In this document: positions 23,154 through 33,455 of the stretch, piece by piece
Layout of the letters: every line of letters starts with the position of its first letter
Position numbering within the stretch: position 1 is the stretch's first letter
Position numbers and translations under genes: made by a program
Assembly: GCA_021521415.1 (NCBI GenBank)
Contig: JAIQDT010009022.1
Coordinates: 1-64,000, forward strand
DNA: 64,000 bases
Origin: Bidens hawaiensis
Lineage: Eukaryota > Streptophyta > Magnoliopsida > Asterales > Asteraceae
Reading direction: 5' to 3'
Notes under the pieces: generated by a model
What the model was told of the DNA's origin: nothing
Databases searched by the model: none
What the model saw: only the letters and a program-made list of their open reading frames with translations

Positions 23154-24082
23154 GTCAAGTCTTCATCTCCCTTGATTATCCCCAGTATTTTTCCATCAGA
23201 GTTTCTTTGTACATAATGACCAGCATTTTCTTTATACTCAATCTCAGCTATAATGCCATTTTGTACTGTGTAGTTGGGGCGTACCATTCTTCGTTCTAGG
23301 CTTATGCATGTGTTCATATTCGACACTGGATTTCTGTCTCTGACATTCATTTCATAATTCCTTTCAGCAATGTCCATTCTTCTCAATTTTTCTCTTCTCT
23401 TTGATCTGTGGAGTTGAATCGTTTTCCAACTTCTCTTTTGACTCAGGAATGTAAATCCCTTTGCAGCTTCATTTCTTAAACACTTTGACAGATCATTCAT
23501 TTGTCTTCCAGCCATTCTACTTCTGTTTCGATAGTCATATAAATTGAGTCTGGCCATTCTTTCTAGTTGATCTTGAGTGTATTCATAAAAATAACTCCTC
23601 ACAACTATGTCTCTCAGTAATCTGCTTTCCATAATTACCTTCAGAGACTCAGTGACAGAATCATAGTAGAGTTCTCTTGGAAGATCCACATCAGACTGTG
23701 GTCTTATTGGTCTTTGTTGTGCAGAACTACTTGAAACACCTCTTCCACCTTGTGGATATCTTCTTGAGATTGGAGGCCTGAATGGAATGGACTTCTTTGG
23801 TTTGCTAGGCCCCAAATTGAAGGTTTTAATGTATATTGAAGTTACCATTTCAGGTGGGAGGTTGGCCAACTCAACAACATCCTGACCTGCCAGTTCTTTG
23901 AGAAGAATCATCATCCTTTCTATCCCAAGATTGTTTGACAATCCTGCAGGCACAAACCTTCCATCCACAAAACTTCTAGGATTTTCACCCTCCCTCACAG
24001 CCTTTATCCACTCTGCCTTTTGAATATAGAATAATTCTTTCAAGTCTTCCTTTTCTAAGGCATTAAAAGAAGCTTCATCCAT
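23111..24082 (-). pseudogene. extra ORF of the large copia element, C-terminal part
   Basis: An open frame of 323 codons. It is basic in the middle (many R and K, for example SQKRSWKTIQLHRSKRREKL), with a proline- and serine-rich segment around residues 90-130. I see no catalytic motif, signal peptide or membrane segment. The last 15 or so residues are LTR sequence read through the deletion junction at 23153, so the true C-terminus is lost. It continues, with a stop and a frameshift, from the piece at 24195-24324. I do not know its function. Confidence 0.6.
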
Positions 24083-24194
24083 ACCTCTTTAATTCAACAT
24101 TATACCTTTCAATATATTGATCATTTCCGCATTTTCCCAAGGAATTATTCGTTCATCCTCTGGTTCAGAGATTGATTCCTCTGGGATAGGTGTT

Positions 24195-24324
24195 TCATCC
24201 AGTAGGTACTTCTTTTGATTTTACTTTTTCAACTTGCTTCGTTTGTTTCTCCCTCAAAGTTTGAATTCTTCTCTTCTTTGTATGAGGTTCATCTAATGGT
24301 TCAGACTGCTTAGTTGTGGGTTCA
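24195..24324 (-). pseudogene. extra ORF piece left of the nested element
   Basis: About 43 codons rich in K, E, T and R. Reading on the minus strand, this frame directly continues the coiled-coil piece at 30728-30227 once the nested element and one GTTCA copy are left out. A TGA at 24197-24195 ends it; a shifted frame (LLDETPIPEESISEPEDER) then leads on toward 24082. Confidence 0.65.
24320..24324. repeat. target site duplication GTTCA (left)
   Basis: GTTCA stands directly before the LTR at 24325 and directly after the other LTR at 30227-30231: a perfect 5 bp duplication. Confidence 0.95.
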
Positions 24325-26010
24325 TGATGTGCGAAAAGATATATATAAATATTAATAACTAATTCTCGCAATTCAACACTAAGTCTTAAATTTATAAAAC
24401 CAAACAATCCTAACTAAACTTCACACAAACGGCAAGTGTACCGGTCGCGTAGCAGCACAGTTTAATGGAAGTCCGGATGTCGAACACAAAGACACGTGAG
24501 AACGGCTCAGATAATTAACCCTAATCTAAGTCCTGACTAAATAATATATTTATTTATCTTAATTATTTAAACTAACTAAACTTAACTTAGCTAACGGTAA
24601 AACTTAACGGAACTAACGATAATAAGAAAACGAATCACCTAGGTAGGATGACTTAACGGTCGTAAAATGACACGAGTTCTAACATGTGGTTGAAACCAGA
24701 GTTCAAAAGATGAGCTAACATAGGTGAGGTCGAGGAAACCGGGTCCCTACGGTCAGTTTTACCAGAAAACCCTAACGACGTCTAGATAGCTTTTAATTCA
24801 TGGTTGTCAATCTACGTACCCTAATAACTCATCACTTGGTCCATGTCTAAGTTACAGATCTCACTAAGGCTCTAGCTAATTACAAACCTACGAGAAGAGG
24901 GGTAATTCAATACTAAAGACAAAATAACTCAACTTACAAACTTAACCTAGCCGACAATGGGAAAACTGCACGTGGTCTCGCAATGACTAACCCGATCAAC
25001 TAACTAGCAAGATAAGTCGACACCTAAGGTTTTGGTCCAACTCAAAGGTGGTGAACCTACTGACTTTAATGATCCAAGAAACACAAAGCCTAATGGTATG
25101 CCTACCACAATAAAATCAACACACAAAGTATTAACCGAAACATGTAATTAACGCCTACACGAAACTAATTCATGCAATAATCAACCACACGGGGCACATG
25201 CAACCTGAGATACATCTATGGCAGTGGGTATACACGGAATAATATCATAAAATATGAACTTTACAATAGAAAAACAATCAACCACTTGTTAAGCACCCTA
25301 AACTAGTTAATTTTAACCGTTAAACATCAAACCTAGGTGATTCAAACAAGTTTAGCCAATCATTATGAACGAACAGTAGATAATAATCATAATTAAGCTC
25401 AAGGTATCCATTACAAATTGATTGGAACATGTTTCAAAGTCTAAAACTCAAAACCGTTAAAACACGCAAAACCGACAATCGGTTGATGAAACTCCGATCC
25501 CGAAGCTCCTCCTCCTTGGTATTTCGACTTTAACTGATCTTGGAAGGCTGGAATGATGTTTATTTTCGTTCACAGGGTTTAGGGTTTTTAAATATATCAT
25601 TAAACACCCCTTCCTAATATAAAACATGTTAAAACAAGCCCACAAGGCCCACTAGAAGACAAAATAGACGTTTTTATGATTTCTCAACATTCTTGGCAGC
25701 ATTGGGACATGTTGGAATCCACCACATGCTTCTTGAATGGTATGACCTGGTCGCGTAGCTCGGCCATGCCATTTTCTGACGTTTTTCGACTTCCAGCTCG
25801 TTTATCTTCGTACGCGCGTATCGGCTTCATCCGAGCTCCGTTTAGCTGATTCTTTCTCCATTTAACTCGTTTTCTCGCTCTCTTGAACACTGGAATCTAA
25901 AATAATCACAAACATGTAATTTCATGCAAGAATAATAAATAATCGTTAACGGTTTACGCACAAAACAACACAAAAACGGGATAAAACGCTATGTGTTTTG
26001 CAACACATCA
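24325..26010 (-). repeat. 3' LTR of the nested non-autonomous element
   Basis: 1,686 bp, nearly identical to 28529-30226. Contains CGGCAAGTGTACCG (24431-24444), a block also present in the Athila LTR at 50651. Small minus-strand frames in both LTR copies (for example 25457-25645 and 29672-29860) are the same non-coding sequence read twice. Confidence 0.95.
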
Positions 26011-27506
26011 AATATCTCCACATTTGAACCTTTTTCGTCCCTGAAAAAGAAATCTACACAGGATCATAACCAAGTGAAAAAAAACAAACTCCCAGATTAT
26101 TTAACATTACTAAAGCACAAGAAACAGCTCGACATATTGACCGCGATTGCCGGTATTGTTGTCCACTTAAACCCAGCCACTAACCAATCAAGCCCCCAAT
26201 TGCATTAAACGTTTTAAGTACAAAAATCAAGGCTACACCTACCCCATCTAATACAAAGGGATCTAGAAGAACTAGAGTCGAAGCAAACTGGTTCAACAAA
26301 TCACCGTAAGCTAATGACTCGTTGATGGTACTAATTAGATGCACTCGGTGAAATTTTGATGGATGAATGGTCATGTGGAGGTCGTATGAGCTATTCCTAA
26401 ATATTATTGGACTTTGTCAGATAAATTCCTAATTTGATATTTATTGACTAAGAACCTTCGAGCCCAAATAGCGAAACCTCATAGTCACTATCCCCTTAGC
26501 AACGCGTAAACTCTAAGTCCCGTCTAGTATGTGCATCTTTGGCCTCTTTTACTAACTTTAAGTAATGCTTCTTTGACATTTTACAATACATAACTTTCTT
26601 CACAAGCATTTTGCTTTTCTTGACCAACTTTTGAGAATACACAAACATAACTTTCAATACATACTTTTCTTTTTCTTTCTTTTTTTTTTAATTTTTTAAT
26701 TTTTTTATATCACCCTAAAATATATAACTATTTCTAAGCTCGTAAAAAGATGGACATGTGGTGTGTGCTGGTTTTGAGTGCATCTAAGTTTTACCATCTC
26801 AAAGTTTTTAGATTATGGTAATCCTCCCTAAGCATGAAAATTCGGTTTCACCGTTTTTCATATTATTAGATATATAAAATTTGCTAAAGAGGACTATCAA
26901 AGCTAGTTGGGCCTACCGACACATCCCAAGCTTAGTGCGTTATCTTTTATTTAATCTCATATATAATAGTAGTTCTAAAAAACCAATCTCAAATTTTTCT
27001 ATCATTTTCCATTATCTGCAAAAAATTCATTAAAATTCGGGACATTTTTCAATTTTTTTTTAATATTTTGAATTTTTTTATATATAAAAACTTCAGTTTC
27101 CCATCCCCACACTTAAATGTCACATTGTCCTCAATGAGACAGGAAAAAGACAAAAAAAAGTAAATAAAGAAAAGTGGAACAGACTCCCCTGGTAAATAGT
27201 AGTGAACGTGTGCCATGAGTCATGTTCTGTGCCATCCAATTCTAGCGCGATCAGCAATCTATCTCTAAATAATGTCATCTCTCATGAACAAAAGCAACAA
27301 TCCTGAAGCAAGTGGCATCCCCACACTTGTTTAAAATCATATCTCATCAACCATCTCATCAGCAACCTTGGAACAACCGGGTTGCCTCCCAGGAAGCACT
27401 AAGTTTATATACGAGTATTCAGCCGGACTCACTCCCTACACCTCAATCAGGAGGCTTCTCCTTTATCCGCTTCCCATCAATACTCCTTAACACTCTCCGT
27501 TTACAA
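26011..27506. other. 3' untranslated region of the nested element
   Basis: No coding signal. It shares long blocks with 52502-53740, for example GTCCACTTAAACCCAGCCAC and ACTCCCCTGGTAA. The shared sequence includes the purine-tract neighbourhood next to the LTR and a T-rich run. GGTTGCCTCCCAGGAAGC near 27380 is a motif I associate with the 3' parts of plant gypsy elements. Confidence 0.7.
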
Positions 27507-28229
27507 TTAGTAGGGAAGACCAACTGCAAAACTCATTTGATCCTGAAAATCTGAATTCAGCTCGAACCACCAATTCGTGGATTCCCCTGAAAATAATTCA
27601 GTAAAGTGAGGTGGGGAATTTAAACTAGTCATCAAACCATGATCCTTGAGCCCAGATATCCTTCTTCTAATCCTTTTAGCCAATTTTTTAAACCTTGACA
27701 CGTCCCGATTGAAGATTGAGTACGGTTCATGTTTTGGTTTTTCACAATCAAGGTAGTCTGTCGGAAGAACTGAATCAACTACTACCTCATGGCTCCTCTC
27801 ACAGAGTTTCTCCTCAATCCCCACACTTGGCTCGTTATATAGTAAATCTTCAAGCAATTTCAAATCACCAAGTGGGTCAAACTCTCCATCATCCATCACT
27901 GTAAAATCAACCAACTCGTCACCAAACTCATCCCTAAACTCGTCTTCCCACAAAGGAACATACTCCTCTAACTGATATTCCATCCCATCATTCTCAAATT
28001 CAATAACCGGCTCACTAATTTGCGAATTAGTCATTAAACCAAGCCGAATTCCATCTAAAGCTTGTTGGGTCGGAAATGGGGCATTTGGATTTGTATCATG
28101 ATGGATACGTAACCAATCATACAGTACCTCATCCGGATCTGGTATTTTCTCAATGAATTCACCGGATGATTTTTCATAACCTAGAAGATTCCCCCTTAAA
28201 TCAAACATTAAACGTAACCGGGGTTTCAC
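27507..28229 (-). CDS. private protein of the non-autonomous element, 240 aa, unknown
   Basis: An intact 240-codon frame begins about 275 bp downstream of the primer site, in the place of gag. The protein is strongly acidic in its middle (residues about 75-125, many E and D), then contains DPLGDLKLLEDLLYNEP, which loosely resembles the acidic linker before the protease in Athila-type polyproteins. A basic stretch follows (RFKKLAKRIRRRI, about residues 180-192) that could bind nucleic acid or act as a nuclear signal. I see no zinc knuckle, Gag domain or catalytic triad. It may be a diverged linker relic or an acquired protein; I cannot name it. Confidence 0.6.
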   Translation of the reverse strand: MKPRLRLMFDLRGNLLGYEKSSGEFIEKIPDPDEVLYDWLRIHHDTNPNAPFPTQQALDGIRLGLMTNSQISEPVIEFENDGMEYQLEEYVPLWEDEFRDEFGDELVDFTVMDDGEFDPLGDLKLLEDLLYNEPSVGIEEKLCERSHEVVVDSVLPTDYLDCEKPKHEPYSIFNRDVSRFKKLAKRIRRRISGLKDHGLMTSLNSPPHFTELFSGESTNWWFELNSDFQDQMSFAVGLPY

Positions 28230-28504
28230 TCGATTTTTCTCTTTTCAATCTAGAATCCTCTTTATCTCCATCTGCCAAATGGTGTAACATTTTTCTTCTT
28301 TGACTCCATTCCCGTAAGTCTCCATTACTGCAAACTTAAACAAAAACGGATCACGGGTACCAGATAGTAGTATAAGAAAATTAATTAAAACTAAAATTAA
28401 ACTACAACTTAACTATTTAAAGAAAACTAAAATAAAATATATATACAAAACTACAAAAGGCAAGTCCCCAAACTCGGGTCGTTCTCTAATCGTCTCAAAC
28501 CGTG
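28230..28504. other. leader of the nested element
   Basis: About 275 bp between primer site and ORF. No other feature seen. Confidence 0.6.
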
Positions 28505-28522
28505 TCCCCGGCAGCAGCGCCA
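28505..28522 (-). other. primer binding site, tRNA-Asp type
   Basis: Minus strand TGGCGCTGCTGCCGGGGA matches the tRNA-Asp complement used by Athila/Tat elements, TGGCGCCGTTGCCGGGGA, at 16 of 18 positions, six bases from the LTR. Confidence 0.85.
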
Positions 28523-28528
28523 AAAACT

Positions 28529-30226
28529 TGATGTGCGAAAAGATATATATAAATATTAATAATTAATTCTCGCAATTCAACACTAAGTCTTAAGTTTATA
28601 AAACCAAACAATCCTAACAAAACTTCACACAAACGGCAAGTGTACCGGTCGCGTAGCAGCACAGTCTAATGGAAGTCCGGATGTCGAACACAAAGACACG
28701 TGAGAACGGCTCAGATAAATAACCCTAATCTAAGTCCTGCCTAAATAATATATTTATTTATCTTAATTATTTAAACTAACTAAACTTAAATTAGCTAACG
28801 GTAAAACTTAACGGAACTAACGATAATAAGAAAACGAATCACCTAGGTAGGATGACTTAACAGTCGTAAAATGACACGGGTGCTAACATGTGGTTGCAAC
28901 CAGAGTTCAAAAGATGAGCTAACATAGGTGAGGTCGAGGAAACCGGGTCCCTACGGTCAGTTTTACCAGAAAACCCTAACGACGTCTAGATAGCTTTTAT
29001 TTCATGGTTGTTAATCTACGTACCCTAATAAATCATCACTTGGTTCATGTATAACTTACAGATCTCACTAAGGCTCGAGCTAATTACAAACCTACGAGAA
29101 GAGGGGTAATTCAACACTAAAGACAAAATAACTCAACTTACAAACTTAACCTAGCCGACAATGGGAAAACCGCACGTGGTCTCGCAACGACTAACCCGAT
29201 CAACTAACTAGCAAGATAAGCCGACACCTAAGGTTTTGGTCCAACTCAAAGGTGGTGAACCTACTGATTTTAATGATCCAAGAAACACAAAGCATAATGG
29301 TATGCCTACCACAATCAATCAACACACAAAGTATTAACCGAAACATGCAATTAACGCCTACATGAAACTAATTCATGCAATAATCAACCACATGGGGCAC
29401 ATGCAACCTGAGATACATCTATGGCAGCGGGTATACACGGAATAATATCATAAAATATGAACTTTACAATAGAAAAACAATCAACCACTTGTTAAGCACC
29501 CTAAACTAGTTAATTTTAACCGTTAAACATCAAACCTAGGTGATTCAAACAAGTTTAGCCACTCATTATGAACGAACAGTAGATAATAATCATAATTAAG
29601 CTCAAGGTATCCATTACAAACTGATTGGAACATGTTTCAAAGTCTAAAACTCAAAAACGAACTCACAAACGTTAAAACAAGCGAAAACGACAACCAGTTG
29701 ATGAAACTCCGATCCCGAAGCTCCTCCTCCTTGGTATTTCGACTTTAACTGATCTTGGAAGGCTGGAATGATGTTTATTTTCATTCATAGGGTTTAGGGT
29801 TTTTAAATATATCATTAAACACCCCTTCCTAATATAAAACATGTTAAAACAAGCCCACAAGGCCCACTAGAAGACAAAATAGACGTTTTTATGATTTCTC
29901 AACATTCTTGGCAGCATTGGGACATGTTGGAATCCACCACATGCTTCTTGAATGGTATGACCTGGTCGCGTAGCTTGGCCATGCCATTTTCTGACGTTTT
30001 TCAACTTCCAGCTCGTTTATCTTCGTACGCGCGTATCGGCTTCATCCGAGCTCCGTTTTAGCTGATTCTTTATCCATTTAACTCGTTTTCTCGCTCTCCT
30101 CAACATTGGAATCTAAAATAATCAAAAAAATGTAATTTCATGCAAGAATAATAAATAATCGTTAACGGTTTACGCACAAAACAACACAAAAACGGGATAA
30201 ACCGCTATGTGTTTTGCAACACATCA
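28529..30226 (-). repeat. 5' LTR of the nested non-autonomous element
   Basis: 1,698 bp, starts TGATGTGCG and ends ACACATCA. Pairs with 24325-26010; differences are scattered substitutions and a few short gaps. GTTCA follows directly. Confidence 0.95.
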
Positions 30227-30970
30227 GTTCAGATTCTGATTTTTTGAGTTTTTCTTTTCTTTTCAGTTTAATGTATTGATCCAACACTGACTCTTTAGAT
30301 AGGTTCTCAACTACTGCAGGCTTCACCCCTTTCTCTAACAGGTATCCACACATACCTCCAAACTTTTTCTTCAGGGCTTCAATCTTTTCAATCTCATCAT
30401 TTTCTTTGACAAATTTTTCTTTCACTTTATCTCTTTCACTGTTGTAGAGTCCTTGAAGCTTGTCAAATGTATAGTGTGTTAGATCCTTCTCTGAATAGTC
30501 ATGTTTTCTCAGATATTCTCTGAATTTCTGACTATCTCTGTTCTTTTCTTCCATCTTTTTCTTGAAACCATCCCTCTCCTTGTCAAGTCTCTTTTGTAAC
30601 TGATCATCATCAAGATCAGCCAAAGTTTCAAAACTTATGCCATACCTTCTCAACTTTACAACCAATGGATGACTTCTTTTGGCTTCCCCCATACTTAACT
30701 CAATGTTGGCTCTCTGCTCATCAATCATTTCAACTTGTGGGGACTCAAAATTAACAGCTTCACCTCCTTTCCCTTGATCATAATTGTTCTCATCAGAATC
30801 ATCAGTTTCATGATCCTCTTCAGTTGATACATTAACTGCATCTATCTTTGGCTCATCTGAGGATGAACGTTCTGAATTTGGATTACTGGTAAAAGGAACA
30901 TCAGGTACACCAGGTAGCTTTTCTCATGGTCCCAGAGTTTGCAATGGTACTGCTCTGATAGGATTTGTAT
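30227..30970 (-). pseudogene. extra ORF, coiled-coil part
   Basis: The frame 30728-30227 is rich in K, E and L with heptad-like spacing over about 150 residues (for example KEKFVKENDEIEKIEALKKK), predicting a coiled coil. It ends at the nested element's insertion site. Upstream, in the same frame up to about 30970, the sequence is acidic and serine-rich and carries two stops (TAG near 30982, TGA near 30924). Structural, not enzymatic, by appearance. Confidence 0.6.
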
Positions 30971-31017
30971 CATCATCAGGCTAAGATTCAGCTTTTCTTT
31001 TCCTTACATATACCTGT

Positions 31018-31430
31018 TCAAATTTTTTTATCTCTTTCCATCCTGATTCTGGTGATGTTTGCCATCATCTCTTCAATAGTTTCACCAGATGGCCTCTCAG
31101 ATTCCCTTGCAGGTTCCTGTTGGGGCATTTTTTCAGGTTCATGAGCCTTTTTGGACTCAGGTGAAGTTCTTTTATCAAATTTGCTCAATACTATGGCCAG
31201 AGAGTTGTCTACTTCCTCAATTCTTTTCAGCTTAATCAAAGCATCAATTACTTCTTGATCAGCCACATCATCAATGATTTCTTTTGCAAGTTTGGCTTGT
31301 TTGATCAAGGCTTCCTGTTCTGCCATTTCTTCAGGAGTCAGGGATTGGGCCAGAATTTCCCTATCCCTTGTTTCTCTCAGAATATTCTCTTGTTCTCTTA
31401 AGGCAGCATCAGCAGCAATAGCATCACTTT
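31018..31430 (-). pseudogene. extra ORF, charged helical part
   Basis: The frame 31326-31018 (102 codons) starts in the middle of the gene; upstream residues to about 31430 (LREQENILRETRDREILAQ) are in the same frame. Rich in E, K and A, likely helical. Frameshifts lie at each end, near 31430 and near 31020. Confidence 0.55.
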
Positions 31431-32096
31431 AAACAACACATCTTTTTCTGGATATACCTTCATAGGCTCTTCTTCTGTAACATTTTCCTTGCCTTTATCC
31501 ATTCTTTTAGGCACTTCTTCCTCATCATCATTAGATTGTCTATAATCATCAATCTCCTTTTCAAGTGCTTCTAACTCAGGGTCATACTCTACCCTCTTGG
31601 AGCTTTCTGGTTGTTCAGTTTGAGTGATAGGCTCCTCAGTAGCAGTGTTCCCTTCATTCATCACTTCAGTGTCTACTCCAGTTTGAATGTCAGTTAAGAC
31701 ATCAGTAGCTGTATCAGTAGCATCTACATTCTCTTCAACATTTGTCTTATCAATTCCATCCTCTATCTCAACATTCTCTTCATCCCTTTCCACATTTACT
31801 ATTTCATCATTGTAATTATAGTCCTGTTCCCCAACATCTGATCTATCACCTTCATACTCATCATCCTCAATTCTCCTTTCCTCACTACTCTCATCTCCAT
31901 CATCATAAACATTCATAATCAATTTCAAAGCATTCATAGTTTCAGCACTTCTATCCATCTCCTTCTCAGTTTCAATATTTTCAACAGAGTCAGTTGGTCT
32001 CTTCTCATTCTCCCCCTGTTTTGGGGAAGCTGAGGTCTTCTCAACCTCCTGCTCCAGGGCTTGAATTTTTAAGTTTGCTTGAACCAACTGTTTTAG
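31398..32096 (-). pseudogene. extra ORF, acidic part
   Basis: About 230 codons, very rich in E, D and N (for example DDGDESSEERRIEDDEYEGD). It joins in frame to the piece at 32549-32097 across a single TAG (32099-32097). Such acidic low-complexity stretches are common in accessory ORFs of plant elements and give no function. Confidence 0.6.
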
Positions 32097-32603
32097 CTAA
32101 ATTACATTTTCATCGATCACCTCCTCATCCCTTCTCTTCAATTCAGCATTTTCTAACATTAAATCCAGATTTCTCTGGATTAAGTCTGTGTAAGTGAGTG
32201 GTGTTGTAGGTGGTGATTTGGAGAATGGTTCATGTTCAGGTTGTTCTTGGTCTGTGGTGTGAGTTTGGAATATAGGTAGTGGTGGTGATTGTGTGTGATG
32301 TGGGCTTGGAATGAATTGATCTGAGTGAATTAGGCTAGATGTTGGTGGTGTTTGCGGTGTTGGGGATACATGTGTTGATGTTTCAGGTTGTCTTATGGTT
32401 AGGGTTTGGGGTGGGAATTGAGTGGTTTGATGTGGTAGAGTTCGTGGTGGTGATGGTATAATGGGTTGGTCAATGTGTGGTGGTGATGGAATAATGGGTT
32501 GTTCTGGTTGCTCTGGTTGCTCCCCTTGATTGTATGCACCAACAATCATTGCTCCTCCATCCCATCCATCATCAATGTCGTCACCTCCATCAAATTCATC
32601 ACT
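32097..32603 (-). pseudogene. extra ORF, proline-rich part
   Basis: The frame from 32603 to 32097 is rich in P, Q, T, S and H (repeated IIPSPP and PPQT units). It continues in frame from the N-terminal domain across one TGA at 32606-32604, and leads into the acidic part across one TAG. Probably a flexible linker. Confidence 0.6.
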
Positions 32604-33455
32604 TCACTTCCAACAAACATCTTCTCCTCCTTCTTCCTCTGAGCTTAACTCAGGCACTGGCATCACCTCCAAGTTATGATCCAACAACCATGGCAAAATT
32701 TCAAATGGAACTTCAGAATTGAATCTATTGGCAGCACCCGGATTCTTAATTCTCTTGTAAGTGTTAGGATTCTGCAGTAGGTGTGTTATGCCAATAGTGG
32801 GTAGATCTTGTAATTCACTGTTAAAGATTATCTTTAGGAACCTTGGGTACTGCAGAAATCTATCTACCTCAGCCTTCTTTAAATTTGAAACCAATCCCTC
32901 AAAGATCATCTTTGAGAAATTAAATGGCAAATCATAAATGATTGCGACAGTGGCATTTGCTAGATCACGACTCATCAAAGTCCATGATCCTTTTCGTGGA
33001 GCAAACCCCTGTATCACATGATGAATAAGGAATCTATATAACATACGGAACATTCTTTTTTGAAACTGTCCATCATGTAGAGTTCCCTGATAACCCATCG
33101 TCTCTTCAAATATTCTCATCAGGTGTGTTGTATTGATGTTTATTGGGTTATGGTCATCATCATTCAACCGTAAGCATCTTCTAATCACTCTTTCAGTTAT
33201 GTGTATATCTTGTCTTGCAACTGTTGCTTCGATTCTCTTTCCATTGATATCTTCAACAAGTTCTGCAGATCTCCATAAATCCAGTGAATTATTTCTGTAG
33301 ATGACAGGACTTTCAATGAAAGCAAATCTGACAATTGATCGAGCCATCCATGTAATCATTCTTTCCATCGGCTCGTTGTCAGGTGTGACTTGCAATAGTG
33401 CACACATATTATGCTTCTTCTCGAAGAAGTATTTAGGTTGTTCTTCTTCTGCCAT
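32604..33455 (-). pseudogene. extra ORF, N-terminal globular domain
   Basis: An open frame of 283 codons starting at ATG 33455. The tract FNFSKMIFEGLVSNLKK, followed by FLQYPRFLKIIF (residues about 185-215), and the earlier TERVIRRCLRLND resemble a protein family I remember from repeats of composite-family plants, where it accompanies copia pol genes; this is recalled, not searched. No catalytic residues, signal peptide or membrane span are visible. Its position after pol corresponds to that of the envelope-like gene in some Sireviruses, but it does not look like a membrane protein. The in-frame TGA at its end indicates decay. Confidence 0.65.

Larger units (their letters stand above)
24325..30226 (-). 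mobile_element. complete non-autonomous LTR element with private ORF (Athila-related)
   Basis: LTRs 24325-26010 and 28529-30226 begin TGATGTG and end CACATCA, and differ at few positions, so this is the youngest complete element in the stack. A tRNA-Asp-like primer site sits at 28522-28505 and a perfect GTTCA duplication flanks it. The interior, only 2.5 kb, has one 240-codon ORF and no gag, protease or pol motif. Its 3' untranslated part (26011-27200) is clearly related to 52502-53740 of the Athila element to the right, its likely helper family. It interrupts the extra ORF of the large copia element. Confidence 0.92.

Noticed and set aside
25457..29860. Two nearly identical 62-codon minus-strand frames (25457-25645 and 29672-29860)
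   Set aside because: They are the same place in the two LTR copies, so duplication reflects the LTR, not a gene family.
32604..33455. Extra ORF read as an ordinary host gene with its own promoter
   Set aside because: It lies between a copia pol and the 3' LTR of the same element, on the same strand and in a similar state of decay.
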